DNA of 64,000 nucleotides, from positions 1 to 64,000 of the forward strand of contig NZ_CANMPM010000015.1 in the NCBI RefSeq assembly GCF_947499845.1. Direction: 5' to 3'. The notes below the pieces were generated by a model, which was given only the letters and a program-made list of their open reading frames with translations, did no database searches and was not told the origin of the DNA. The DNA is from an uncultured Pseudokineococcus sp. (GTDB taxonomy: Bacteria; Actinomycetota; Actinomycetes; Actinomycetales; Quadrisphaeraceae). Made by a program: the position numbers and the translations under genes. Shown here in pieces: positions 34,271 through 45,315 of this stretch. Every line of letters starts with the position of its first letter. Position 1 is the stretch's first letter.

Positions 34271-34316
34271 CACGACGAGGCCCCCTCCCGCCGCGGCGGG
34301 AGGGGGCCTCGTCGTG
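34271..34316. terminator. Bidirectional terminator between the carboxypeptidase gene and glyS
   Basis: A 22-bp perfect inverted repeat (34271-34292 with 34295-34316), serving both convergent genes. Confidence 0.8.
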
Positions 34317-34350
34317 CCGGCCCGGCCGAGCCCTGAGGGGGCTGAGGGGC

Positions 34351-35733
34351 TCAGGCCCCCACGAGGCGGGCGGCCAGGTAGCCCTCGACCTGGTCGAGGC
34401 CGACGCGCGTCTGCGTCATGGCGTCCCGGTCGCGGACGGTGACGGCCTGGTCCTCGAGGGTGTCGAAGTCCACCGTGAGGCAGAACGGCGTGCCGATCTC
34501 GTCCTGGCGGCGGTAGCGGCGCCCGATGGCGCCGGCGTCGTCGAAGTCGACGTTCCAGTGCCGGCGCAGGGCCGCCGCGAGGTCGCGCGCCTTGGGCGAC
34601 AGGGCCTCGCCGCGCGAGAGGGGGAGGACGGCGGCCTTGACGGGCGCGAGCCGCGGGTCGAGGCGCAGCACGACGCGCTTGTCGACGCCGCCCTTGGCGT
34701 TGGGCGCCTCGTCCTCGGAGTAGGCGTCCACGAGGAAGGCCATGAGCGAGCGCGTGAGGCCCGCCGCCGGCTCGATGACGTACGGCGTCCAGCGCTCGCC
34801 CTTGGCCTGGTCGAAGAACGACAGGTCGGCGCCCGAGTGCTCCGAGTGCGTGCGCAGGTCGAAGTCCGTGCGGTTGGCGACGCCCTCGAGCTCGCCCCAC
34901 TCGGACCCGGTGAAGCCGAAGCGGTACTCGATGTCGACCGTACGGGTCGAGTAGTGCGAGAGCTTCTCCGCCGGGTGCTCGTAGTGGCGCAGGTTGGCGC
35001 GGTCGATGCCCAGGTCGACGTACCAGTCGGTGCGCGCGTCGATCCAGTACTGGTGCCACTCGGCGTCGGTGCCCGGCTCGACGAAGAACTCCATCTCCAT
35101 CTGCTCGAACTCGCGCGTGCGGAAGATGAAGTTGCCCGGCGTGATCTCGTTGCGGAACGACTTGCCGATCTGCCCGATGCCGAAGGGCGGCTTGCGGCGG
35201 GCCGAGCCCATGACGTTGGCGAAGTTGACGAAGATCCCCTGCGCCGTCTCGGGGCGCAGGTAGTGCAGCCCCGACTCGTCCTCGACGGGCCCGAGGTGCG
35301 TCTTCAGCATCATGTTGAAGTCGCGCGGCTCGGTCCACGCGCCGCGGGTGCCGCAGTTGGGGCACGTGATGTCGCCGAGGCCCTCGGGCGCGCGGCCCTT
35401 CTTCTCCTCGTACGCCTCCTCGAGGTGGTCGGCCCGGAAGCGGCGGTGGCACGACTGGCACTCGGTGAGCGGGTCGGTGAACACGCCGACGTGGCCGGAG
35501 GCGACCCACGTCTCGCGCGGCAGGATGACCGAGCTGTCGAGCCCGACGACGTCGTCGCGGCCCGTGACGACGGCCTTCCACCACTGCCGCTTGATGTTCT
35601 CCTTCAGCTCGACGCCGAGGGGCCCGTAGTCCCACGCCGAGCGGGTCCCGCCGTAGATCTCCCCGCTGGGGAAGACGAACCCCCTGCGCTTGCAGAGGCT
35701 CACGACGGTGTCGATCCGGGAGGGTGCGGCCAC
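34351..35733 (-). CDS. glyS: Glycyl-tRNA synthetase, homodimeric type
   Basis: The 460-residue class II synthetase charges tRNA-Gly. Motif 2 ([25 protein letters not shown]) and motif 3 ([14 protein letters not shown]) are present. A zinc-binding pair of Cys motifs (CQSCHRRF and CPNCGTRG) sits in the insertion, as in the eukaryote/actinobacteria-type enzyme. The GTG at 35733 has a GGAG site 9 nt upstream. A minus-strand TACCCT hexamer near 35857-35862 gives a leader of roughly 125 nt, in which I see no T-box signature. Confidence 0.95.
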   Translation of the reverse strand: MAAPSRIDTVVSLCKRRGFVFPSGEIYGGTRSAWDYGPLGVELKENIKRQWWKAVVTGRDDVVGLDSSVILPRETWVASGHVGVFTDPLTECQSCHRRFRADHLEEAYEEKKGRAPEGLGDITCPNCGTRGAWTEPRDFNMMLKTHLGPVEDESGLHYLRPETAQGIFVNFANVMGSARRKPPFGIGQIGKSFRNEITPGNFIFRTREFEQMEMEFFVEPGTDAEWHQYWIDARTDWYVDLGIDRANLRHYEHPAEKLSHYSTRTVDIEYRFGFTGSEWGELEGVANRTDFDLRTHSEHSGADLSFFDQAKGERWTPYVIEPAAGLTRSLMAFLVDAYSEDEAPNAKGGVDKRVVLRLDPRLAPVKAAVLPLSRGEALSPKARDLAAALRRHWNVDFDDAGAIGRRYRRQDEIGTPFCLTVDFDTLEDQAVTVRDRDAMTQTRVGLDQVEGYLAARLVGA

Positions 35734-35916
35734 GCTGGTCAGCTCCGTGGGGTGTCGAGGATGTGCCGGGCGGACCCGACGGCGTGCCGGGCCCCGCGCC
35801 GCCGGGACGGGCTGCGACCGGGGGCGGTCGCGGCAGCGGTCGCCGGGACTCGGGCGAGGGTATCGGGGACGCGGGCCCGTCCCGCCCCGGCGCCGCGACG
35901 TCGCCGTCCCGGCGCT

Positions 35917-35953
35917 TTGACGTCGCCGTTGCTCGGGGTGAGAATCGTCATCG
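35917..35953 (+). promoter_or_regulatory. Promoter with overlapping Zur-like box for the zinc uptake operon
   Basis: The -35 TTGACG (35917-35922), a 17-bp spacer and the -10 GAGAAT (35940-35945) form a near-consensus promoter whose start point should be about G35953, the G of an in-frame GTG immediately before the ATG. TGAGAATCGTCATCG (35939-35953) matches 9 of 12 fixed positions of the actinobacterial Zur pattern TGAnAATnATTnTCA as I recall it, and covers both the -10 and the start point, which is ideal for repression by zinc-loaded Zur. Confidence 0.55.
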
Positions 35954-35955
35954 TG

Positions 35956-36990
35956 ATGACCTGCACCCGTCGCCCCGCGCTCCTGGCCCTGCCCGCCGCC
36001 GCCGTCCTCGCCCTCGGCGCGTGCGGCTCCTCCGACGCCCCCGGCGGCGGTGCGGCCACGGACGGCGACGTCGAGGGGGCCGCCCTGCAGGTGGCCGCGA
36101 GCTTCTACCCGCTCCAGTGGGTCACGCTGGCCGTCGCCGGGGACCGCGCGGACGTCACGTCCCTCACGCAGCCCGGCACGGAGCCGCACGACCTCGAGCT
36201 CTCGCCGCGGGAGGTGGCCGCGGCGGTCGACGCCGACGTCCTCGTCACCCTGCAAGGCTTCCAGGGCGCCGTGGACGCCGCGGCCGACGAGCGCGGCGGC
36301 CAGGGCGTCGTCGACGTCGCGCCCGCCGCCGACCTCGAGCCCTCCCCCGGCACGCCCCCCGGCGAGGACGCCGCGGAGGACGACCACGAGGAGGGGCACG
36401 AGCACGAGGAGGCCCACGACCAGGAGGGCGAGGGGCACGAGGGCGAGGAGGGCCACGACCACGGCCTCGAGGAGGACCCGCACTTCTGGCTCGACCCGGT
36501 GCGCATGTCGTCGGTCGCCGAGGCGGTCGCGGACGGCCTGGCGGACGCCGACCCCGACGGCGCCGACGTCTACGCCGCGAACCTGGCGGACGTGCAGGCC
36601 GAGCTCGCCGACCTCGACGCGGAGTTCTCCGAGGGCCTCGCCACCTGCGACAGCCGCGACCTCGTGACCGCCCACCAGGCCTTCGGCTACCTCTCCGAGC
36701 GCTACGACCTCGTCCAGCGCGGCGTCAGCGGCATCGGCGGCGAGGAGGAGCCCGGGGCGGCCCGGCTCGCCGAGGTCGCGCAGTTCGCCGAGGCGAACGA
36801 CGTCCGCACGATCTACACCGAGACGCTGCTGCCGGCGGACGTCGCCGAGACCGTCGCCGCCGAGACCGGGGCCACGACCGCCGTCCTCGACACGCTCGAG
36901 GGCCTGACGGACGAGTCCCCGGGTGACGACTACCCCTCGGTCATGCGGGCCGACCTCGAGACCCTGCGCCAGGGCCAGGGCTGCTCGTGA
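35956..36990 (+). CDS. znuA: Zinc ABC transporter, substrate-binding lipoprotein (ZnuA-like)
   Basis: The 344-residue lipoprotein has a signal peptide ending in a lipobox (LALGAC, Cys23), so it should be anchored outside the membrane. The cluster A-I metal-binding fold shows [26 protein letters not shown] and TAHQAFGYL, supplying His ligands. A central His/Glu/Asp-rich loop (about residues 138-172) is characteristic of zinc rather than manganese binding members. The stop overlaps the znuC start. The mRNA may begin at the GTG just upstream (35953), adding one residue. Confidence 0.92.
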   Translation: MTCTRRPALLALPAAAVLALGACGSSDAPGGGAATDGDVEGAALQVAASFYPLQWVTLAVAGDRADVTSLTQPGTEPHDLELSPREVAAAVDADVLVTLQGFQGAVDAAADERGGQGVVDVAPAADLEPSPGTPPGEDAAEDDHEEGHEHEEAHDQEGEGHEGEEGHDHGLEEDPHFWLDPVRMSSVAEAVADGLADADPDGADVYAANLADVQAELADLDAEFSEGLATCDSRDLVTAHQAFGYLSERYDLVQRGVSGIGGEEEPGAARLAEVAQFAEANDVRTIYTETLLPADVAETVAAETGATTAVLDTLEGLTDESPGDDYPSVMRADLETLRQGQGCS

Positions 36991-37907
36991 CGACCCGCCC
37001 CGACCGCGCGGGCGCCGTGGGCGCGGCGCCCCCGCTGCTGCGCCTGCAGCGCGCCGGCTTCGGCTACGGCGAGCGCGTCGTCGTCCGCGACGTCGACCTC
37101 GAGGTGCATCGCGGCGAGCGGGTCGCCGTGCTCGGCAGCAACGGCTCGGGCAAGACCACCCTGCTGCGGGGGCTCCTCGGCCTCGCGGCGCGCACCGGCG
37201 GCACGGTCGAGGTCGACGGCGAGCCCGCGCCCTCGCGCCGCAGCCGGCGGCGCACCGGCTACGTCCCGCAGGCCATGACCGTCGGCGGCGGCGTCCCGAC
37301 GACGGTCCGCGAGGTCGTCAGCACCGGCCGCCTGCCGCTGCGTCGCCCCTGGGTGCCCGCGCGTCGCGAGGACCGCGCGGCCGTCGACGCCGCGCTCGAG
37401 GCCGTGGACATGGCCGAGCACGCCCACGAGGACGTCACCGAGCTCTCCGGCGGGCAGCAGCGGCGCGTCCTCATCGCCCGGGCCCTCGCCGCCGAGCCCG
37501 ACCTCCTGGTGCTCGACGAGCCGCTCGCGGGCGTCGACGCCGCCAGCGCCCTGGGCCTCGCACGGACGCTCGCCGCCCTGGCGGCCCGCGACACGACGCT
37601 GCTCGTCGTCACCCACGAGGTCGGCCCCCTCGCCGACGTCGTCGACCGCGCCGTCGTCCTCCAGCACGGGCGCGTCGTCCACGACGGGCCGCTCGTGCCG
37701 GAGCTGCTCGGCGCCTCCGACGAGGCGCTCGAGCGCCTGCAGGAGGAGTCCCGGCTGCGCCACCAGCACGTGCACCACCACGAGCACGAGACCGCCCCAC
37801 CCCCGGGCTGGGTCTCCGACCACCGCGAGCACCGCCCGCAGCCGACCGCCGACCACCCGGAGTGCCACCACCCGGGCACCCACCACCCGGAGACCCACCG
37901 TGCCTGA
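36987..37907 (+). CDS. znuC: Zinc ABC transporter ATPase (ZnuC-like) with His-rich tail
   Basis: The 306-residue ATPase has Walker A (GSNGSGKTT, residues 50-58), signature ELSGGQQRR, Walker B LLVLDEP and the switch histidine in VVTHEVG. The usual domain ends near residue 245. The remaining 60 residues form an unusual tail with about 18 histidines, ending in three in-frame HPxxH repeats encoded by a 15-bp tandem repeat (37854-37898). The tail probably binds zinc. The gene overlaps znuA by 4 bp and znuB by 8 bp. Confidence 0.92.
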   Translation: MTTRPDRAGAVGAAPPLLRLQRAGFGYGERVVVRDVDLEVHRGERVAVLGSNGSGKTTLLRGLLGLAARTGGTVEVDGEPAPSRRSRRRTGYVPQAMTVGGGVPTTVREVVSTGRLPLRRPWVPARREDRAAVDAALEAVDMAEHAHEDVTELSGGQQRRVLIARALAAEPDLLVLDEPLAGVDAASALGLARTLAALAARDTTLLVVTHEVGPLADVVDRAVVLQHGRVVHDGPLVPELLGASDEALERLQEESRLRHQHVHHHEHETAPPPGWVSDHREHRPQPTADHPECHHPGTHHPETHRA

Positions 37908-38766
37908 GGTCCTCACCTACGGCTTCATGGTCCGCGCGCTCGTCGCCGCCCTCCTCGTCGGCCTCGCCGCGCCGTCCGTCGGCGTCTTCCTCGTCCAGCG
38001 CCGCCTCTCGCTCATCGGCGACGGCATGGGCCACGTCGCGCTCACGGGCGTGGCCCTCGGCCTGCTCACGGGCACGGCCCCCGTCCCCGTCGCCCTCGTC
38101 GTCACGGTCGTGGCGGCTGCCGCCGTCGAGCTCCTGCGCCGCTACGGGCGCACGGGCGGCGACGTCGTGCTCGCCGTCCTCTTCTACGGCGGCATCGCCG
38201 GCGGCGTCGTGCTCGTCGCCCGGGCCGGCGGGTCGGCCGCCACCCTCAACACCTACCTCTTCGGGGCCATCACGACGACGACCGCCGAGGACCTCCGCGT
38301 CTTCGCCGTGCTGGCCGCCGTCGTGCTCGTCGCCACCTTCGGGCTCGGCCGGCGCCTGGCCGCCGTCAGCAGCGACGAGGAGCACGCCCGCGCCTCCGGC
38401 CTGCCGGTCATGGGCCTCAACCTGCTGCTCGCCGTCCTCACCGCCGTCACCGTCGTGCTCTCGATGCGCGTGGTCGGCCTGCTCCTCATCAGCGCGCTGA
38501 TGATCGTGCCGGTCGCCGTGGCGCAGCAGGTGTGCCGGAGCTTCCGCAGCACCACGCTCCTGGCCATGGGCGTCGGCACCGTCACCGCGGTCGTCGGCGT
38601 CCTCACGTCCTACTACGGCGACACGCCGTCGGGCGGCACGATCGTGCTGTACCTCATCGCCCTCTTCGTCCTCACCGCCGCGGGCTCCGCCCTCGTCCGC
38701 GCCGCCCGCCACCGGGGCCACCGGCGGCGCCACCGCCTCGCGACCCCCGTCGGCGAGCAGGCATGA
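37900..38766 (+). CDS. znuB: Zinc ABC transporter permease (ZnuB-like)
   Basis: The 288-residue protein has eight or so hydrophobic segments and the ABC-3 family signatures: RRLSLIGDGMGHVALTGVALG near the start and GLLLISALMIVPVAVAQQ towards the end. It forms the membrane channel for zinc import with ZnuC and receives substrate from ZnuA. A short basic His/Arg C-terminus faces the cytoplasm. Its stop overlaps an upstream candidate start of the zur gene. Confidence 0.93.
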   Translation: MPEVLTYGFMVRALVAALLVGLAAPSVGVFLVQRRLSLIGDGMGHVALTGVALGLLTGTAPVPVALVVTVVAAAAVELLRRYGRTGGDVVLAVLFYGGIAGGVVLVARAGGSAATLNTYLFGAITTTTAEDLRVFAVLAAVVLVATFGLGRRLAAVSSDEEHARASGLPVMGLNLLLAVLTAVTVVLSMRVVGLLLISALMIVPVAVAQQVCRSFRSTTLLAMGVGTVTAVVGVLTSYYGDTPSGGTIVLYLIALFVLTAAGSALVRAARHRGHRRRHRLATPVGEQA

Positions 38767-38819
38767 TCGTCCCTGCGCGGGGAGGCGGTCCGGTGCCCGC
38801 CCGCAGGACCGGGAGGAGC

Positions 38820-39257
38820 GTGGTGGCCGTGCCGCAGCAGCAGCGGGTGCGCCGCTCGAGCCGTCAGCGCGACGCCGTCCAGGCCTCGCTCGCCGGCACC
38901 GACGCCTTCGTCAGCGCCCAGGACCTCTACGCGTCGATGCGCGAGCAGGGCAACCCCATCGGCCTCGCCACCGTCTACCGAGCCCTGCAGGGCATGGTCG
39001 AGGACGCCGAGGTCGACGTCCTGCGCACCGACGACGGCGAGGCCGTCTACCGGCGCTGCAGCCCCAGCCACCACCACCACCTCGTGTGCCGCCGCTGCGG
39101 GCGCACCGTCGAGGTCGAGGGCCCCGACGTCGAGGCCTGGGCCTCCTCCGTCGCCGCCGCCCACGGCTTCTCCGACCCCGACCACGTCGTCGAGGTCTTC
39201 GGCACGTGCGCCGAGTGCCACGCCGCGCAGGACGCCGAGGCGGCGCGCCGCTCCTGA
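38820..39257 (+). CDS. zur: Fur-family regulator, probable zinc uptake regulator Zur
   Basis: The protein of about 145 residues has the Fur-type winged helix (AQDLYASMREQGNPIGLATVYRAL) and a dimer domain with metal-binding SHHHHLVC and two CxxC motifs (CRRC, CAEC), a structural zinc site. Position at the end of the zinc import operon makes Zur the natural assignment. The start is uncertain: GTG 38820 or 38823 follows a strong GGGAGGAG site and gives the usual family N-terminus. An ATG at 38763 overlapping the znuB stop would add 19 residues. Confidence 0.9.
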   Translation: MVAVPQQQRVRRSSRQRDAVQASLAGTDAFVSAQDLYASMREQGNPIGLATVYRALQGMVEDAEVDVLRTDDGEAVYRRCSPSHHHHLVCRRCGRTVEVEGPDVEAWASSVAAAHGFSDPDHVVEVFGTCAECHAAQDAEAARRS

Positions 39258-39258
39258 C

Positions 39259-39290
39259 CCCGCTCGCGCGGGCCACGCGCACCGAGCGGG
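39259..39290 (+). terminator. Hairpin after zur
   Basis: CCCGCTCG pairs with CGAGCGGG across a 16-nt loop immediately after the zur stop. The 286-bp gap to uppS holds no convincing gene. Confidence 0.45.
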
Positions 39291-39543
39291 TCCGGGGTGG
39301 CGCCGGGGGCACCCCCCGCGGGAGGAGCCGGCCGCGCTCCGGCACTGGCTCGGGCGCTCTGCGGCTGGCTCGAGCGGCGGTCCGGGCGCCCGGCCTGATG
39401 TGCTCTCCGCGCGCCCGGCACCTCCCGCTCCCGTCCGCCCTCGCCTCTTCCGGCGTCGTCGCGCGGCTCCGCGTGCTGCACCGCCGCGGCCGCCCCACCG
39501 TGCGGGACCGGCCCGGCGGCGTGGTGCCGTCAGGACCGGCGGC

Positions 39544-40359
39544 TCAGGCGCTCCCGGCGGCCTTGTCGACGGCCCCGCCGTAGCGGCGCTCGCGGCCGGA
39601 GTAGAGCAGGACGGCGTCCCAGAGGGTGCGGCGGTCCACGTCGGGCCAGAGCACGTCGAGGAAGACCATCTCGGCGTAGGCCGACTGCCACAGCAGGAAG
39701 TTCGACGTCCGCTGCTCCCCCGAGGTCCGCAGGAACAGGTCGACGTCGGGCAGGTCGGGCTCGTCGAGGTGGCGGGCGAGGACGCGCTCGTCGACCCGCT
39801 CGGGGTCGAGGCGGCCGGCCGCGACCTCGCGGGCGACGGCGCGGGCGGCGTCGGCGATCTCGGCGCGCCCGCCGTAGTTGACGCACATCGTCAGCTGCAG
39901 GCGGTCGCAGCCCGCGGTCACGCGCTCGGCCTCCTCGAGCTCGCTGACGACGGTCCGCCACAGGCGCGGACGGCGCCCGGCCCAGCGCACGCGGACCCCC
40001 CAGGACGCCATCTGGTCGCGGCGACGGCGCAGGACGTCGCGGTTGAAGCCCATGAGGAAGCGCACCTCCTCGGGCGAGCGCTTCCAGTTCTCGGTGGAGA
40101 AGGCGTAGACGGACACGTACTCGACGCCGATCTGCAGCGCCCCGGCGACGAGGTCGAGCAGCGCCGCCTCGCCGGCCTCGTGGCCGGCCGTGCGGGGCAG
40201 CCCGCGCTGGTTGGCCCAGCGGCCGTTGCCGTCCATGACGACCGCGACGTGGCGCGGGACGGCCTCGCGCGGCAGGTCGGGCGGCTGCGCGCCGCTCGGG
40301 TGCGGCGGCGGGTCGACGGGGGCGGCGAGCACGGGGGCCTCGGACCGACGGCGCCTCAC
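39544..40359 (-). CDS. uppS: Isoprenyl transferase (undecaprenyl/decaprenyl diphosphate synthase)
   Basis: The 271-residue cis-prenyltransferase extends farnesyl diphosphate to the polyprenyl carrier for cell-wall synthesis. The catalytic Asp is in [14 protein letters not shown]; further family motifs are [46 protein letters not shown] and the terminal RERRYGG. The GTG at 40359 overlaps the recO stop (GTGA), so recO and uppS are coupled. This order with zur upstream is also that of Streptomyces. Final chain length is not predictable. Confidence 0.94.
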   Translation of the reverse strand: MRRRRSEAPVLAAPVDPPPHPSGAQPPDLPREAVPRHVAVVMDGNGRWANQRGLPRTAGHEAGEAALLDLVAGALQIGVEYVSVYAFSTENWKRSPEEVRFLMGFNRDVLRRRRDQMASWGVRVRWAGRRPRLWRTVVSELEEAERVTAGCDRLQLTMCVNYGGRAEIADAARAVAREVAAGRLDPERVDERVLARHLDEPDLPDVDLFLRTSGEQRTSNFLLWQSAYAEMVFLDVLWPDVDRRTLWDAVLLYSGRERRYGGAVDKAAGSA

Positions 40360-41309
40360 GGGGCGCTCCCGGCGGCCGCGGCCTGCGCCGACCGCACGAC
40401 CTCGGCGGCCCGGGCGGGCGGCGGCTGCGGCGGCAGGCGGTCGAGCAGGGGCGCGACGGCCGCGAGCTCCTCGGGCTCCGTCACCTCGGGAGCACCGTGG
40501 TGGGCAGCGCCGTCGTGGTGGCCGCCGTCGGGCTGACGGCCGTCGGGGGCGGGCGGCGCCTCGGGGGTGCGGTCCACGAGGGGCAGCGAGCGGATCCCGC
40601 GCTCGAGGTGCCACTGCAGGTAGGCCGCCGCCAGGCCGCTGGCCTCGCGGCGGTCCCGCTCGGTGCTCGCGAGGGCGCCGTCCCAGTCCCCGGCGAGCAG
40701 CGACCCGAGCAGCTGCAGCGACTCCGGGGCCGGCGCGGCGGCGCCCGGCGGGCGGCAGGAGCGGCACACCGCTCCCCCGGCGGCGACGGCGAAGCCGCGG
40801 TGCGGGCCGGGCTCGCCGCACCGGGCGCAGGCGTCGAAGCTGGCGCCCCACCCGGCCACGGCCATGGACCGCACGATGAAGGCGTCGAGCACGAGCCCCG
40901 GCGGGCGGCGGACCGGCGCGTGCGGCGGGCCCACGAGCGCCCGCAGGCCGCCGACGAGCAGGAGGAACTGCTGCGTGGCGGGCTCGCGCTCCTCCGGCGT
41001 CAGCCGCTCCGCCGTCTCGAGCATGGCCGCGGCGGCGGTGTACCGGGGGTAGTCGTCGGCGACGGCGCGCGCGTAGGGCGCGAGCGTGAGCACCTGGGTG
41101 ACGACGTCGAGGCTGCGCCCGCGGTGCAGCTGGACGTCGGCGAGCATGCACGGCTCCAGCCGGGCGCCGAAGCGGCTGGTCGTGCGGCGCACGCCCTTGG
41201 CCACCGCCCGCACCCGCCCCGAGGTGCGCGTGAGCAGGGTGATGACGCGGTCGGCCTCGCCGATCTTCTGCGTGCGCAGGACGACGGCCTCGTCGCGGTA
41301 CAGCTTCAC
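40356..41309 (-). CDS. recO: DNA repair protein RecO
   Basis: The 317-residue protein loads RecA at single-stranded gaps together with RecR. The N-terminal OB-fold begins [28 protein letters not shown] helical core and a zinc finger with CARCGEP and CRSC follow. The C-terminus is extended by about 50 residues of His/Asp/Pro-rich sequence beyond the usual length, apparently disordered. It starts with GTG at 41309. It is coupled to uppS. Confidence 0.93.
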   Translation of the reverse strand: MKLYRDEAVVLRTQKIGEADRVITLLTRTSGRVRAVAKGVRRTTSRFGARLEPCMLADVQLHRGRSLDVVTQVLTLAPYARAVADDYPRYTAAAAMLETAERLTPEEREPATQQFLLLVGGLRALVGPPHAPVRRPPGLVLDAFIVRSMAVAGWGASFDACARCGEPGPHRGFAVAAGGAVCRSCRPPGAAAPAPESLQLLGSLLAGDWDGALASTERDRREASGLAAAYLQWHLERGIRSLPLVDRTPEAPPAPDGRQPDGGHHDGAAHHGAPEVTEPEELAAVAPLLDRLPPQPPPARAAEVVRSAQAAAAGSAP

Positions 41310-41456
41310 CGGCGGGTCACCACACCCCCATGGTGCCCCCGGACGGCCCGTGCGCCCGCAGCGCCCCGCCGTCCGGCCCCGCCGCGCGAAGCGCGGGTCC
41401 GGCGTCGACCGGCGTCCCCCGCCCGCCGCCCGCCCTCCGTCCGGCTGCCGCGGCCC

Positions 41457-43109
41457 TCAGGGCCCCGTGCGCGCCGCGTCGTCCGTCGACGCCGTCGGCG
41501 CGGGCAGCCGGACGCCGCGGGGCCCGGGCACCTCGCCGCGGTCGGGCGGCGGTGCGCCGCCCGGGGCGGCCACGACGATGCGGTCGCGGCCGCCGCGCTT
41601 GGCCGCGTAGAGGGCGGAGTCGGCCGACGACAGGGCGGTGGCCACGGCCGCGCCCGCCTCCACGCCGACCGAGACCGTGACGCGCAGCCCCGGGGCCACC
41701 TGCTCCCAGTCGTGGGCCCGCACGGCCTCGAGGACGCGGTGGGCGATCGCCTCGGCCACCGACGGCTCGTCGACGACGAGGACGACGAACTCGTCGCCGC
41801 CGTAGCGGACGACGAGCTCGGAGGAGCGGCACGCCGTCACGAGCATCTCCGCGACGCGCACGAGCACCCGGTCGCCGGCGTCGTGCGAGAAGCGGTCGTT
41901 GACGTCCTTGAAGTGGTCGACGTCGACGAAGACGGCGCCGAGGAGCTCTGGGGCCGTCTCGAGCACCTGGAGCAGCGCCCGGCGGTTGCCCAGCCCGGTG
42001 AGCGGGTCGGTGAGGGCGGCGCGGTGGACGCCGTCGCGCTCGTCCTCGAGCTGGCGGACGCGGCGGCGCGAGACGAGCTCGGCGGCGCGGCCGGCGCTGT
42101 CGCGGCGCAGCCGGCGCAGCAGCCCCCGCACGTGCTCGCGGTAGCGGCTCACCGCCGGGTGGTCGCCGTGCTCGACCACGTCGAGGTCCGCGAGCGCCTC
42201 GACGGCCGCCCACCGCCACACGTCCCGCCGGCTGCGCCGCCCCAGCTCCACGGCGCGCTCGAGCAGCGGTCGGGCGCCGGCCGTGTCGCCCCGCTGGAGC
42301 AGGGCGCGGCCGCGGACGACGAGGGCGACGAGCCGGTCGGTGCCCGCGGGGCTGAGGACCTCGAGCACACCCGGGTCGCCGACGAGCGACCACGCGGCGT
42401 CGTCGTCGCCGAAGGACTGCAGCGCCAGCGCGAGGTAGACGTCGGCACGGACGACGGCGTGGGCGTCCCCCGCCGCCTCGGCGACGCGGCGCAGGCCGAG
42501 GGCACGCTCGGCGACGGCGAGGTGGTGGCGGCCGGCCTCGGCGTCCTCGCCGAGCAGGGAGGCCACCTCGGCCCACGCGGCGCGCAGCACGCAGGCCTCC
42601 TCGAGGACGGCGTCGCGGTAGGGCTCGCGGGGGTCCAGGAGGTCGAGGACGACCTCCTCGGCCGGGCCGTGGAGGCTCAGGGCCTGCAGGGTGACGGCGA
42701 GGGCCATGCGGGCCGACAGCCGGTTGTAGCCGCCCGGCCCGGCGTCGACGAGGTCGAGGCCCTCAGCGACGTGGTCGAGCGCGGTCGAGGTGCTGCCGAG
42801 CACGGCGCTGGCCTCGGCGAGCAGGGCGAGGGCCTTGGCGCGCCACAGCGGGTCGTCCGCCGCGAGGACGAGCAGCTCCTGGGACTGGGCGACCACCTCG
42901 GCGTACCGGCCGAGCTCGCGCAGGCTGACGCCGCGCGAGTAGCAGAGGAAGCGCTCGGTGGCGAGGTCGCCCGCCGCCCGCACGAGCGGCAGGGCCTCGT
43001 CGCACGCCCTCACCGCCGCGGCCGGGTCGCCGTCGACGTAGAGCTGGTGGGCGCGGTCGCTGATGAGGTCGAAGGGGCCGAAGACGTCCGCCACGACCAG
43101 CTCGCCCAC
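41457..43109 (-). CDS. TPR-type repeat protein with C-terminal GGDEF domain (putative diguanylate cyclase)
   Basis: The 550-residue cytoplasmic protein has about 340 residues of helical tetratricopeptide-like repeats, a coiled-coil linker (RRRVRQLEDERDGVHRAALTDPLTGLGNRR) and a GGDEF domain with an intact active site (RYGGDEFVVLV). The metal-binding Asp lies in VFVDVDHFKDVND. It should make cyclic di-GMP. At the product-inhibition site, RxxD is replaced by RSSE, so feedback inhibition may be weakened. There is no EAL, PAS or membrane segment. The GTG at 43109 has a GGAGGAGG site. Confidence 0.88.
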   Translation of the reverse strand: MGELVVADVFGPFDLISDRAHQLYVDGDPAAAVRACDEALPLVRAAGDLATERFLCYSRGVSLRELGRYAEVVAQSQELLVLAADDPLWRAKALALLAEASAVLGSTSTALDHVAEGLDLVDAGPGGYNRLSARMALAVTLQALSLHGPAEEVVLDLLDPREPYRDAVLEEACVLRAAWAEVASLLGEDAEAGRHHLAVAERALGLRRVAEAAGDAHAVVRADVYLALALQSFGDDDAAWSLVGDPGVLEVLSPAGTDRLVALVVRGRALLQRGDTAGARPLLERAVELGRRSRRDVWRWAAVEALADLDVVEHGDHPAVSRYREHVRGLLRRLRRDSAGRAAELVSRRRVRQLEDERDGVHRAALTDPLTGLGNRRALLQVLETAPELLGAVFVDVDHFKDVNDRFSHDAGDRVLVRVAEMLVTACRSSELVVRYGGDEFVVLVVDEPSVAEAIAHRVLEAVRAHDWEQVAPGLRVTVSVGVEAGAAVATALSSADSALYAAKRGGRDRIVVAAPGGAPPPDRGEVPGPRGVRLPAPTASTDDAARTGP

Positions 43110-43314
43110 GCCACCTCCTCCGCCCGCCGCGGGGGCGCGAGGCCCCCGGCGCGGCCCCACGACCGCTCGCGTCCTGCATCGACGCCGCGTCAACACTAGG
43201 TGAGCGGTCCGACGACACGGCCGTTGCGCCGTCACCCGTCGTGGTCAGTGCTCCGACGACGAGGGGCGGCGGCGACGGCGGGCGGCAGCGGGCTCGGAGG
43301 GAGGACCGGGGGCG

Positions 43315-43381
43315 CGGAGCCGTGCGCGCGGGGCGTGCCCGCACGGCTCCGCCTCCCCGGTCGACGCCCTCGCCGGGCGTC
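43315..43381 (-). terminator. Two hairpins downstream of leuA
   Basis: GACGCCC/GGGCGTC (43363-43381) and, further on, a 12-bp stem CGGAGCCGTGCG with its complement (43315-43351) follow the leuA stop. The 286-bp gap 43110-43395 contains no gene I can support. Confidence 0.5.
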
Positions 43382-43395
43382 GTGGGCCCGCGGGC

Positions 43396-45174
<1,779 letters not shown>

Positions 45175-45227
45175 TCACCGGCGGCGGCTGCGGCGTGCGC
45201 AGGACTCCGCGACGAGGGGGCCGATGA

Positions 45228-45272
45228 CTAGAGGCCCTCGCCGCGGCAGCCGAGGAGGAGGCTCGCGCGCAC
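45228..45272 (-). CDS. leuL: leuA leader peptide (LeuL-like), 14 residues
   Basis: GTG at 45272 opens a 14-codon frame ending in TAG at 45228-45230. It contains three consecutive CTC leucine codons (S-L-L-L-G) and a fourth CTC immediately before the stop. It lies alone upstream of leuA, where several actinobacteria have a leucine leader peptide. A TACCGT hexamer lies 6 nt before the GTG, so the leader mRNA should start at the initiation codon itself. Ribosome stalling at the Leu codons when leucyl-tRNA is scarce would alter folding downstream. Confidence 0.7.
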   Translation of the reverse strand: MRASLLLGCRGEGL

Positions 45273-45278
45273 GGGGGA

Positions 45279-45284
45279 ACGGTA
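45279..45284 (-). promoter_or_regulatory. -10 element of the leuL-leuA transcript
   Basis: TACCGT on the minus strand, 6 nt before the leader-peptide GTG. No good -35 is seen. Confidence 0.5.
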
Positions 45285-45315
45285 GCGCGCCCCGGCACCC
45301 GCGGGCGCGCGCCGG

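Noticed and set aside
35734-35862. T-box leader for glycyl-tRNA synthetase
   Set aside because: No T-box sequence or specifier hairpin could be recognised in the roughly 125-nt leader.
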